From positions 1,860,001 through 1,924,000 of the forward strand of contig NZ_CP186334.1 of NCBI RefSeq assembly GCF_049347105.1: a stretch of DNA of 64,000 nt. Reading direction: 5' to 3'. This DNA is from Gaoshiqia hydrogeniformans. GTDB lineage: Bacteria > Bacteroidota > Bacteroidia > Bacteroidales > Prolixibacteraceae. Of the stretch, positions 42,288-51,539 are shown piece by piece. Every line of letters starts with the position of its first letter. The stretch's first letter is position 1. The notes beneath the pieces were generated by a model. It did no database searches and was not told the origin of the DNA. It saw only the letters and a list, made by a program, of their open reading frames with translations. The position numbers were made by a program, and so were the translations under genes.

Positions 42288-43523
42288 ATGACGAAAGCTT
42301 CAAATATTGAACCGGATGATTTTATAGGTCGGGATGATTTTATAAAATGGGTGTTGACTCCAACACCTGAATCCGATCTGTACTGGAGACAATTTCTGGC
42401 AGGAAACCCTTCCTGCCAAAAGCAGTTTGATGAAGCAGTTTTCGTAGTAAAAAATATTATCCCGGATGAAAAAGAATTGAATGAAGAACAACTGGCTGAA
42501 TTATGGAATGCTATCCGGGAGAGAACAGTTATTCGTAAAACAAGAAAGCTGTTTTCTGTCTGGTCTGTTGCTGCCGGTTTTCTTGTTGTACTTGGACTAT
42601 CGTCAATAGTGTACTTTCAATTTAATTCATCAAAGAATACAGTAGATTACCAGTCAATTGCTCAGAGAAGTGGATCCTCCGGTGAAATCAAGCTGATCTT
42701 TGCCGATCAGACGGAGAAATCTTTTGATACGAACAACATTCGCATTGAATATAAAGATGATGGCGGGATAGAAATAAATTCTGACAGCGGAGAAAATCTA
42801 ACCAGATTAAGCGATAAAAACAAAAAAGCGGGAGATCAGAATGGCTCAAAGAATTCGTTCAGCAGAGAAGAGCGGAAAGAGTTATTGAACCAGTTGGTGG
42901 TTCCAAGGGGGAAACGTACCAGTTTGCTTCTTTCTGACGGGTCCAGGTTACACCTGAATTCAGGGAGCAGGGCAATCTTCCCGGTGGAGTTTCTCAATGA
43001 AAAACGCGAGGTGTTTGTTGAAGGTGAAGCCTTCTTTGAGGTGGCTCATCACTGTAATAAACCTTTCATTGTAAAAACTCAGGATATTTCAGTAAAAGTA
43101 CTGGGGACAAAATTTGATATTTCTACTTACCGGGAAGATCAGGCTTCAGTGGTTGTTTTGGTTGAGGGAAGCATTCAGGCGGAGGTGAATTCACGGGAGA
43201 TACAACTCCGTCCGAATCAAATGTTAACATATAAACATGATACAAAAAGTATTTCGTTGGAAGAAACAGACGTATTACCCCATATTTCGTGGAAAGACGG
43301 ATGGTTGTATTGTAAAAAGGAGAAACTGGGAAACGTAGCAAGCAAACTTTCGAGGTACTATGACATTCAGATTGAATTTAAAGATAAAGAAACCTCAGAA
43401 CTGATATTGTATGGTAAACTGGACTTAAAATCAGAATGTTCTGATATTTTCAGGGCAATTAGTTCCATTGCTCCCATTTCTTGTACAATCAGCAATGATA
43501 AAATTATCGTGTCAAAAAAATAA
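42288..43523 (+). CDS. FecR family anti-sigma factor (PUL 2)
   Basis: A 411-residue inner-membrane anti-sigma protein, longer than the PUL 1 version because of an acidic and polar segment in the periplasmic part (about residues 120-200). The N-terminal sigma-binding domain is followed by a membrane helix (VAAGFLVVLGLSSIVYF, about 92-108). The FecR domain starts at VPRGKRTSLLLSDGSRLHL, and the C-terminal secretin-like contact domain is ASKLSRYYDIQIEFKDKE. Confidence 0.94.
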   Translation: MTKASNIEPDDFIGRDDFIKWVLTPTPESDLYWRQFLAGNPSCQKQFDEAVFVVKNIIPDEKELNEEQLAELWNAIRERTVIRKTRKLFSVWSVAAGFLVVLGLSSIVYFQFNSSKNTVDYQSIAQRSGSSGEIKLIFADQTEKSFDTNNIRIEYKDDGGIEINSDSGENLTRLSDKNKKAGDQNGSKNSFSREERKELLNQLVVPRGKRTSLLLSDGSRLHLNSGSRAIFPVEFLNEKREVFVEGEAFFEVAHHCNKPFIVKTQDISVKVLGTKFDISTYREDQASVVVLVEGSIQAEVNSREIQLRPNQMLTYKHDTKSISLEETDVLPHISWKDGWLYCKKEKLGNVASKLSRYYDIQIEFKDKETSELILYGKLDLKSECSDIFRAISSIAPISCTISNDKIIVSKK

Positions 43524-43597
43524 AATATTAACATAAAAATGAATGCCTATTAGACAAAACTACGATTGACCCCGTTTGGGAGCTAAAACAAAAAATA

Positions 43598-43671
43598 GGC
43601 AGATTATATCGCCATATAACCTGCCTGGTGTTTTAGTCACAGTGTTGTGAAAGATTTATTGTAAATAAAAC
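43598..43671 (+). promoter_or_regulatory. Structured leader element, copy B (before SusC 2)
   Basis: GGCAG (43598-43602) pairs with CTGCC (43621-43625) and encloses TTATAT-CGCC-ATATAA (43604-43619). CCTGGTGTTTTAG (43624-43636) and GTGTTGTGAA follow, as in copy A at 32302-32372. Here the element ends about 10 bases before the susC start codon. Confidence 0.6.
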
Positions 43672-43681
43672 AAACAAATTT

Positions 43682-46600
43682 ATGAAAAAAAATAGATTTT
43701 ACGAGCTGAGAATTCGGCATGTAAAAAAAATATTACTCAGAATGAAGATATGTCTTTTTGTTTTACTGATTTCAGTAGCGTCAGTGAATGCAAATGTGAG
43801 CTATTCCCAAAACACAAAACTGTCCCTGGATTTACATAATGCCACTTTTTCTGAGCTAATAGAAGAAATTGAGAAACAAAGTGATTTTATTTTTATTGTG
43901 GTTGAAGATGCTTTGGATTTAAATCAGAAAGTAAGCATAACTGCAGAAAAATTCACGATAACGAAAATATTAAACGAGATATTGGATCCAACCAGGAACT
44001 CATTTGCCGTTTTTGACAGACAGGTAGTCATTGGGAAAAATGATTTGAGTGCTATTGCCCGGGAAAAGGAATCGTTGCTCGACTCCCAAAAGAGAATAAA
44101 AGGGAAAGTGACTGACACGGAAGGTAAACCTTTACCGGGAGTCACCATTACGATAGTTGGAACCACTCGCGGGGTAATTACAGATACAGACGGAACTTAT
44201 TCCATTGATGCTGAACCAACAAATAAACTTGTTTTTTCCTTTATTGGAATGGAAAGCCAGATTGTTGACGTTGACGGACAGGAGAAAATCAATGTTAAGA
44301 TGAAGGAAAAAACCCAGGAACTGGATGATATTACGGTTGTTGCTTTTGGGAAACAGAAGAAAGAAAGTGTGCTTGCATCTATTACAACGATAAAAGCAGA
44401 TGAGCTGAAAGTTCCCAGCAGTAATCTGACTACCGCATTTGCCGGTCGGGTTTCAGGCTTGATATCTTACCAACGAAGCGGAGAACCGGGGAAGGACAAC
44501 GCAAGTTTCTTTATCCGTGGTATTACTACTTTTGGCGCGGAAGCAAAAAAAGATCCATTAATCCTGATTGACGGAGTGGAATTGAGTACTGAAGACTTAG
44601 CGCGTTTGAATACAGACGATATCGCTAACTTTTCAATTATGAAAGATGCTACGGCCACTGCTCTTTATGGTGCACGCGGGGCAAACGGGGTAATTGCCGT
44701 GACAACCAAAGAAGGGACAGAAGGAAAGGCACAGGTTAATGTCCGGGTAGAAAATTCTTTTTCGATGCCGACAAAAAGAGTGAGTATTGCAGATCCGGTG
44801 ACCTTTATGAGAATGCAGAACGAGGCAGTAAAAACGCGTAACCCCATGGGCTTGTTGCTGTATGATCAGGAAAAAATAACGATGACTGAAAAGGGGCTTT
44901 ATCCGGATATCTTCCCTGCTACTGATTGGTATAAAACAATGTTTAGAGATGTCGTTTGTAATCAGCGGGTAAACCTGAGTATCGGGGGAGGCGGAAAAGT
45001 AGCGCGTTACTATGTGGCAGCTAATGTTTCGCACGATAACGGGGATCTGAAAGTAGATAAACGCAACAATTTCAATTCAAACATCGATCTGAAGAAATAT
45101 GCGTTTCGTTCGAACGTGAACATTAATGTGACGAACACGACGGAAATGATCCTGCGTCTTAGTACTACTTTCGATGACTATACCGGGCCCATTGACGGAG
45201 GAACAGCGATGTACAAAAAGGTCATGCAGGCAAACCCGGTTTTATTTAAGCCTTACTATGAACCGGATGAACAGTTTGCCTATGCCAAGCATATCCTTTT
45301 CGGAAACTACGGGGATGCAAGCTATGTTAACCCTTATGCCGAGAGCCTTAAAGGTTACCGTGATTACAGTAGAAATACAACGATTTCGCAATTCGAGATA
45401 AAACAGGACCTGAATATGCTTATAAAAGGACTGACGGCCCGTACCATGTTCAATGTGGATCGCTACTCCGAATATGCTGTAACCAGGCAGTATAATCCAT
45501 ATTATTACACCATTTCCACTTATGATTTGCAGGATAACACGTATTTGTTAAAGTGTTTGAACCCTACGAAAGGAACGGAATATATCGATTATAACCCGGG
45601 CTCGCGCTATATTAACAGTGCCTATTACCTGGAAACAGCGGCCGAGTATAACCGGACTTTTGATAAACATTCTGTAAACGGCTTAATGGTCTATACGATG
45701 CGTCAGGAAAAAACAGGAATAGCCAGTAACTTACAGCTTTCTCTTCCCAACCGGAACATGGGCGTATCCGGCCGTTTTGCATACAATTATGATACAAGGT
45801 ATTTCGGTGAGTTTAACTTCGGGTATAATGGCTCAGAACGTTTCTCCAAAAATCACCGTTGGGGCTTCTTCCCGTCTATCGGGGTAGCCTGGATGCTTTC
45901 GAACGAAGATTTTTTTGAACCACTGACCGGCATTTTCAGACTGTTTAAGGTAAAGGCTACTTACGGATTGGTCGGAAATGATGCTATTGGAAGCGACAAC
46001 GATCGGTTCTATTACCTTTCACAGGTGGATATGGATGCTGAAAGAGATGTGTTTTGGGGAACCAACCTTAACTACAATCCCGGAGGAATTGACGTAACGA
46101 GATATGCCAATGACGAAATAGGGTGGGAAACTGCTTACAAGACAAACCTGGGGATGGAAATCGCTTTGAATAATGGTCTTTCTGCTAATCTCGAAGTTTT
46201 TCACGAGAAACGCGAAAATATTCTGGTAAGCAGGGTAATACCGGGAACGATGGGGGTTATCCCTTCAATAAAAGCGAACCTGGGTGTAGCTACAGGCAAA
46301 GGTGTGGACTGTGAATTTAATTATGAGAAAAATTTCAATAAGGACCTGTGGGTAACAGGAAGAGCAACCTTTACCTATGCTACAAGTGGGGTTAAGGAAT
46401 GGGAAGAACCCGACTATTCGCAGACTCCCTGGTTGTCGAAGGTGGGGCAGCCGCTTGCCCAGACCTGGGGCTACATAGCAGAACGTTTATTTGTGGATGA
46501 TGCAGAAGTAGAAAATTCTCCAACCCAGTTCGGTTCTTACATGGCAGGGGATATCAAATACAGGGATGTCAACGGTGATGGTAAAATATCGGCACTGGAC

Positions 46601-47104
46601 AAGGTTCCTATTGGTTTCCCGACGACGCCTGAAATTATTTATGGCTTTGGACTTTCTGTCGGATACAAGGGAGTTGATGCCTCCTTCTTTTTTCAGGGTG
46701 CGGGGCGTGAATCTTTCTGGCTGGATGTAGATAAGATTGCCCCCGGCGTAGGGAACAATGCAATACTAACTTGTTTTGCCAATAGTTACTGGTCGGAAAA
46801 CAATCGAAATTCGTATGCTTTATGGCCTCGTCTTTCGCACTATGATGTCAGCAATAATAATCAGAAGAGTACCTGGTTTATGGAGGATGGTTCTTTCCTT
46901 CGGTTGAAATCTGTTGAAGTAGGCTATACCTTGCCTAAACGGGTGATGCACGACTGGCATTTAAGGGATCTGAGGGTATACATTAGCGGAACCAACCTTT
47001 TTTACTTCAGTAAATTTAAACTTTGGGACCCGGAAATGGCCGGAGACGGGTTAGGATATCCGGTTCAACGGGTCTTTAATGTTGGATTGACTGTCAGTTT
47101 ATAG
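43682..47104 (+). CDS. SusC/RagA TonB-linked receptor with STN domain (PUL 2)
   Basis: A 1140-residue outer-membrane receptor. A basic N-terminal extension precedes the signal peptide (MKICLFVLLISVASVNA region). The STN domain (about 48-120, LSLDLHNATFSELIEEIEKQ) is followed by the carboxypeptidase-like domain (IKGKVTDTEGKPLPGVTITI), plug (VPSSNLTTAFAGRVSG to TALYGARGANGVIAVTTKE) and a barrel ending FNVGLTVSL. The STN domain pairs with the upstream FecR protein in a trans-envelope switch. Imported glycan is unknown but should fit the adjacent alpha-galactosidases. Confidence 0.96.
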   Translation: MKKNRFYELRIRHVKKILLRMKICLFVLLISVASVNANVSYSQNTKLSLDLHNATFSELIEEIEKQSDFIFIVVEDALDLNQKVSITAEKFTITKILNEILDPTRNSFAVFDRQVVIGKNDLSAIAREKESLLDSQKRIKGKVTDTEGKPLPGVTITIVGTTRGVITDTDGTYSIDAEPTNKLVFSFIGMESQIVDVDGQEKINVKMKEKTQELDDITVVAFGKQKKESVLASITTIKADELKVPSSNLTTAFAGRVSGLISYQRSGEPGKDNASFFIRGITTFGAEAKKDPLILIDGVELSTEDLARLNTDDIANFSIMKDATATALYGARGANGVIAVTTKEGTEGKAQVNVRVENSFSMPTKRVSIADPVTFMRMQNEAVKTRNPMGLLLYDQEKITMTEKGLYPDIFPATDWYKTMFRDVVCNQRVNLSIGGGGKVARYYVAANVSHDNGDLKVDKRNNFNSNIDLKKYAFRSNVNINVTNTTEMILRLSTTFDDYTGPIDGGTAMYKKVMQANPVLFKPYYEPDEQFAYAKHILFGNYGDASYVNPYAESLKGYRDYSRNTTISQFEIKQDLNMLIKGLTARTMFNVDRYSEYAVTRQYNPYYYTISTYDLQDNTYLLKCLNPTKGTEYIDYNPGSRYINSAYYLETAAEYNRTFDKHSVNGLMVYTMRQEKTGIASNLQLSLPNRNMGVSGRFAYNYDTRYFGEFNFGYNGSERFSKNHRWGFFPSIGVAWMLSNEDFFEPLTGIFRLFKVKATYGLVGNDAIGSDNDRFYYLSQVDMDAERDVFWGTNLNYNPGGIDVTRYANDEIGWETAYKTNLGMEIALNNGLSANLEVFHEKRENILVSRVIPGTMGVIPSIKANLGVATGKGVDCEFNYEKNFNKDLWVTGRATFTYATSGVKEWEEPDYSQTPWLSKVGQPLAQTWGYIAERLFVDDAEVENSPTQFGSYMAGDIKYRDVNGDGKISALDKVPIGFPTTPEIIYGFGLSVGYKGVDASFFFQGAGRESFWLDVDKIAPGVGNNAILTCFANSYWSENNRNSYALWPRLSHYDVSNNNQKSTWFMEDGSFLRLKSVEVGYTLPKRVMHDWHLRDLRVYISGTNLFYFSKFKLWDPEMAGDGLGYPVQRVFNVGLTVSL

Positions 47105-47152
47105 TGAACTGGTGACATAACTAACCATCATTTGAACAAACTAAAAACATTG

Positions 47153-49072
47153 ATGAAGATGAAAAAGATTATCCGATATTTTTTAATCCTGATGCCCTTC
47201 GCCCTGTTGTACTCCTGTAACTATCTGGATGTTGTTCCCGACAATGTGGCCACACTGGATAATGCCTTTTCTGATCGTTATACGGCAGAAAAATACCTGG
47301 CTACCTGCTATTGGAGTATGCCAAAACTCGGAGGATGGAATGAGAATCCTGCTATGTTCGGTGCCATGGAGATGATATTCAACAAAGAAGATAACGGCGG
47401 AGGAATGCTGACAGCACGGGGATATGACAGTCCCACCGAAGCATTTTTTAACTATTGGAGTGCAACAGGAACCCCTGTTCGTAGCCTGTATGCTGGAATC
47501 AACAACTGTAATATCTTTTTGGCCAATATTAATAACGTAAGGGACCTGGAAACATATGAAAGGAACAGGTTGATTGCAGAGGTAAAAACAATCAAAGCTT
47601 ATCTCCATTTCTATATGCTAACTTACTACGGGCCGATTTGCCCGTTGAAAGAAAATACCGAGATCAACGAGTCAACCGAAGGAGTAAGGGTTTACAGGGA
47701 AAAGGTGGATGATACGTTTAGCTATATCCTGGATTTGTTGAATGAAGCGATTCACAGCAAAGCACTTCCTGTTCAAATTCAGAACAGAACCACGGAACTG
47801 GGGCGTTTTACCCAGGCTGCGGCAAGTTTTCTCAAAGCAAAGGTGATGATTTATTGGGCGAGTCCGCTTTTCAACGGCAATACCAATTACGAAAGCTTTT
47901 TAGATCATAAGGGGGAGCCGTTTTTTAATCAGACGTATGACCCGGATCGTTGGAAAAGAGCAGCAGATGCCTGCGATTCGGCCATTATGGTATCCAACAG
48001 TTGTGGAAACCGCTTGTATCAGGTGAGTGATTATGTAACTTCAAAACCAATCTCCGCTGTTACCAAGAGGCTTAATATGCTGCGCCATTCCGTCAGCGAG
48101 CGCTGGAACTGTGAACTAATCTGGGGTAATACCACCTGGCCGGTAGATGCAGGGGTTCAGGAGCAATGTATCCCCAGGTTTGAAGAAGCAACCCAGCAAA
48201 CTACCACCGGGAATATGAGTATCCCGCTGAATATTGCTGAAAAATTTTATTCCCGGAATGGAGTTCCGATCGATGAAGATCCGGATTTCGATTATGCACA
48301 CCGTTATTCTTTGCGTACCGGAGACGAGAGCCATAAATATTACATCCAGAGGGGAGAACAAACTGCTGCCCTGAATTTTGACCGCGAACCGAGATTTTAT
48401 TCTACGTTAGGCTTCGATCGGGGAAAATGGTATGGTAACTCCTATAAGAACGAGCCGGATGATGATGCCGAATGTTTGTACCCGAAAAATCGTTTTGGGG
48501 AATTTTCTTCGGTTTTCCAACCTGGTGATTACAATGCCACCGGCTACTTTGCCAAAAAACTGGTATCAGTCAACACAACATACCGCGACCGTAATACCGT
48601 GACATATGAAAGATATCCTTTCCCGGATATGCGTTTTGCAGAGTTGCTCTTATTTTATGCAGAGGCATTAAATGAAATGAAGAATGCTCCCGATGAGCAG
48701 GTGTATCAATACTTGGATATGGTAAGAGAACGTGCAGGTTTGGCCGGTGTGGTGGAAAGTTGGAGAAACCATTCCATTTATCCGGATAAACCATTAACAA
48801 AAGCAGGAATGCGCGAAATCATTCATCGGGAACGAGCAATTGAACTGGCCTGTGAAGGTGCGTATTTTTGGGATACCCGGCGTTGGAAGACTGCTGTAAA
48901 AGAATTGAATGGCCCGGTAAAAGGATGGGACGTTACCAAGTCGGATGTTCATGATTATTACACGGTAAAAACGGTTTATAATCAGACCTTTTCTTTTAAG
49001 AACTATTTTGCTCCAATTCCCGAGAGCGACATCATAAAAAACCCGAATTTGGTTCAGAATCCGGGATGGTAA
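47153..49072 (+). CDS. SusD/RagB family glycan-binding lipoprotein (PUL 2)
   Basis: A 639-residue surface lipoprotein paired with SusC 2. The start is one of two ATGs (47153 or 47159) before the lipoprotein signal (FLILMPFALLYSC, lipid Cys 22 from 47153). An upstream TTG (47132) is less likely. SusD features include ERNRLIAEVKTIKAYLHFY, a long binding domain, HRERAIELACEGAYFWDTRR and the end IIKNPNLVQNPGW. It is somewhat longer than the PUL 1 version, as often seen for complex glycans. Confidence 0.95.
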   Translation: MKMKKIIRYFLILMPFALLYSCNYLDVVPDNVATLDNAFSDRYTAEKYLATCYWSMPKLGGWNENPAMFGAMEMIFNKEDNGGGMLTARGYDSPTEAFFNYWSATGTPVRSLYAGINNCNIFLANINNVRDLETYERNRLIAEVKTIKAYLHFYMLTYYGPICPLKENTEINESTEGVRVYREKVDDTFSYILDLLNEAIHSKALPVQIQNRTTELGRFTQAAASFLKAKVMIYWASPLFNGNTNYESFLDHKGEPFFNQTYDPDRWKRAADACDSAIMVSNSCGNRLYQVSDYVTSKPISAVTKRLNMLRHSVSERWNCELIWGNTTWPVDAGVQEQCIPRFEEATQQTTTGNMSIPLNIAEKFYSRNGVPIDEDPDFDYAHRYSLRTGDESHKYYIQRGEQTAALNFDREPRFYSTLGFDRGKWYGNSYKNEPDDDAECLYPKNRFGEFSSVFQPGDYNATGYFAKKLVSVNTTYRDRNTVTYERYPFPDMRFAELLLFYAEALNEMKNAPDEQVYQYLDMVRERAGLAGVVESWRNHSIYPDKPLTKAGMREIIHRERAIELACEGAYFWDTRRWKTAVKELNGPVKGWDVTKSDVHDYYTVKTVYNQTFSFKNYFAPIPESDIIKNPNLVQNPGW

Positions 49073-49111
49073 AGAGTTTAAATTTAAGGAATATGAAAAA
49101 TCTTTAGACGT

Positions 49112-50290
49112 ATGAAAAGAACGATTATTACTCTTATAGCTTTTTCCTTTGTGCTAAGTGCTTGTGAGGAAAAGGAACTTGGCCCGATTACGAAAAGCTA
49201 CGGGAAACCTTCCGGGGTAACTGAAATTTTGACCAAACCAATTCCCGGAGGGGTACAGATCAATTATCGGATTCCCGACGACGAAGATTTACTGGCGGTA
49301 AAAGGAGTGTATACACTGACGAACGGGAAAACCCATGAGCTTGTTTCTTCTTTTTATGAAAACAAAATAAAAATTGAAGGATATAACGATATACAGGAAC
49401 ACATGGTAAAACTGTATTCAATTAATCGCGGAGGAGAAATGTCTGATCCTGTGGCCGTAACATTTACCCCGCTGGAGTCAGCCCTGAGTAAAGCTACCCG
49501 GACAATGAAGATTGAACAGGACTTTGGCGGGGCACGGTTTAGCTGGCTAAATCCGGATAAAGGTGTCCTGACCTTCGAGTTTTTGGCTGAGAATGCTTCC
49601 GGGAACCTTCAAACGATGAAAGTTATTTCCTCTCAGGCGGACGTGGCAGCTCTGTCGCTTCGCGGATTCGATCCGAAGCCGTTGGTTTTTGCTGCGCTGA
49701 TCTCCGATAGCTGGGACAATGTTTCTGATACCATTTTTCCATTGGGAAAGAAAATAACTCCGCTTTATGAAAAGAAACTTGACAAAACGAAATGGTCTCT
49801 TATAAAATTGGCGAATGATGTTGCCAGTTGGAACAATTGGGAAGGAACGGCATTGGGCATAATCGATGATAATGTTAAAACGATCGGGCATTCACCCGTG
49901 GGAGCCCTGCCGGGATCCTTCACAATCGATCTCGGGAGCAAGGTAAAAATGAGTCGTCTTGTCATGTTCCAATGGGATGATGACTGTGAATACGCTTGGG
50001 GAAATCCAAAGAATTTTGAGGTGTATGGGTGTATTGACATGCCCGGAATGGATGGAAACTGGGACGACTGGACAAAAGTCATGGACTGTACGATCATTAA
50101 GCCATCAGGCTCTCCATTGGGAACGAATACCGATGCTGATATTGCTGCGTTGAAGGCCGGACATGAATTTACGGTTGATGTGAACGCAGGAGTATTTCGT
50201 TACATCAGAATCAGGATACTGAGCACCTGGGGATCATCTACATTTACCCATCCCGCTGAGGTAACGATCTATGGATCTGAGGTAAATTAG
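49112..50290 (+). CDS. DUF4959/DUF5000-type surface lipoprotein
   Basis: A 392-residue lipoprotein with lipobox FVLSAC (Cys 18). The N-terminal third fits DUF4959 (KSYGKPSGVTEILTKPIPGG), the middle is fibronectin-like, and the C-terminal part (GTALGIIDDNVKTIGHSP, then FTIDLGSKVKMSRLVMFQW) is the discoidin-like DUF5000 carbohydrate-binding domain. It occupies the SusE position and probably binds glycan on the cell surface. It starts 39 bases after susD. Confidence 0.85.
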   Translation: MKRTIITLIAFSFVLSACEEKELGPITKSYGKPSGVTEILTKPIPGGVQINYRIPDDEDLLAVKGVYTLTNGKTHELVSSFYENKIKIEGYNDIQEHMVKLYSINRGGEMSDPVAVTFTPLESALSKATRTMKIEQDFGGARFSWLNPDKGVLTFEFLAENASGNLQTMKVISSQADVAALSLRGFDPKPLVFAALISDSWDNVSDTIFPLGKKITPLYEKKLDKTKWSLIKLANDVASWNNWEGTALGIIDDNVKTIGHSPVGALPGSFTIDLGSKVKMSRLVMFQWDDDCEYAWGNPKNFEVYGCIDMPGMDGNWDDWTKVMDCTIIKPSGSPLGTNTDADIAALKAGHEFTVDVNAGVFRYIRIRILSTWGSSTFTHPAEVTIYGSEVN

Positions 50291-50331
50291 TAAGGAAGCA
50301 TATGCAGCGAAAAAATGAAAAAAAGGAACTC

Positions 50332-51462
50332 ATGAAAAAAAGGAAAATCATAGATAACAGTTTGTTTGTACTCGCATTGTTCGCCATGTTGGTATCGTGC
50401 GAGGACATGATGGATGTCCACAAGGAGTATATCGAAGGGGGAGAGATCGTATATGCCCCTAAGCCGGATTCTATCGCTTTTCACTCCGGGAAAGGAAGGA
50501 TTCTGTTTCGTTACTGGTTGTATAATTCGCCAAATGTGGCTTCGGTGGATATATGCTGGAACAATGGAGCCAATTCGATGATTATACCGGTAACTCCGGG
50601 TACCGGACTGGATAGCAGTGATGTCCTTTTGGAAAATTTGCCGGAAAAATCGTATACATTCGATGTCCGGACAACAGATAAGTATGGTAATACGTCATTG
50701 GTTGTTACCAATTTTGGAACCTCCTACGGAGATTCTTATGCAAGTACCCTCTTTCAGCGGAAAATAAAATCTGTATCTGCCGTTGAAAACGGCTACAGCA
50801 TTCAATGGTATAGTGCGGCAGAAAGCCTGGTGGAGACCCAGGTTCGTTACGAAACCGATAATGACACAAAAATTGTGCGGGTTCCTGCCGGTGATGATAT
50901 CGTTATATGTCCGGATGCAAAGGGAGGTTCATTTTTTGACTATCGTTCGTTGTATATTCCCGAAGAGGGAGCGATTGATACTTTTATCCTGGAATGGACA
51001 CCGTATGAAACTGCGTTTCTCTCTGTTTTTAAGTACGACAGGTCGGGGTGGAGTGTAGTTACTTGTTCCGACCAGCAGGTGGATGATGGCGGAGGTGTTG
51101 GCACTTTACTCGACGGAGATTTCGATTCGTACTGGCATTCGGCATACAGCGAAGGAGCCGCTCCGTTACCTCACTGGGCAATTATTGATTTGAACGAAGC
51201 AAAGAGTGTTTGCAAGATCGAAACCTGGAGACCCGGGAATGATGATGCCAATACGGTACAATACTGGACGAGCAATGATCCGGACCCGGAGGCTTCTTCA
51301 TGGGAGAAAATAGCCGAAGGAGTTTTCCCCGACGGCGACTTGCTAACCTTGGAATTTGGTGACTCCGGTGTATCCGTAAAACGATACCTGAAACTGGTTC
51401 TGCCTGACAGTAACCGGGTTACCTATACCAGTATTTCCGAGGTATTCCTTTACGGTAAATAA
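50332..51462 (+). CDS. DUF4998/discoidin-type surface lipoprotein
   Basis: A 376-residue lipoprotein. The ATG at 50332 begins the signal peptide, whose lipobox is AMLVSC (Cys 23); an ATG at 50302 would only add a charged tail. A DUF4998 domain follows (GRILFRYWLYNSPNVASVDI to VDFGTSYG-type strands). The C-terminal F5/8-type domain shows GTLLDGDFDSYWHSAYS, PHWAIIDLNEAKSVCKIETW and RYLKLVLPDS. It is a SusF-like surface glycan-binding protein that probably acts with SusD and the DUF5000 lipoprotein. Confidence 0.85.
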   Translation: MKKRKIIDNSLFVLALFAMLVSCEDMMDVHKEYIEGGEIVYAPKPDSIAFHSGKGRILFRYWLYNSPNVASVDICWNNGANSMIIPVTPGTGLDSSDVLLENLPEKSYTFDVRTTDKYGNTSLVVTNFGTSYGDSYASTLFQRKIKSVSAVENGYSIQWYSAAESLVETQVRYETDNDTKIVRVPAGDDIVICPDAKGGSFFDYRSLYIPEEGAIDTFILEWTPYETAFLSVFKYDRSGWSVVTCSDQQVDDGGGVGTLLDGDFDSYWHSAYSEGAAPLPHWAIIDLNEAKSVCKIETWRPGNDDANTVQYWTSNDPDPEASSWEKIAEGVFPDGDLLTLEFGDSGVSVKRYLKLVLPDSNRVTYTSISEVFLYGK

Positions 51463-51539
51463 TCAGGTCCCGTTTATTATACTCTTCAGAATGGCTTTTG
51501 CCCGGGGAGTAAAATGTATCATCTGAATGGCAAATAAGA

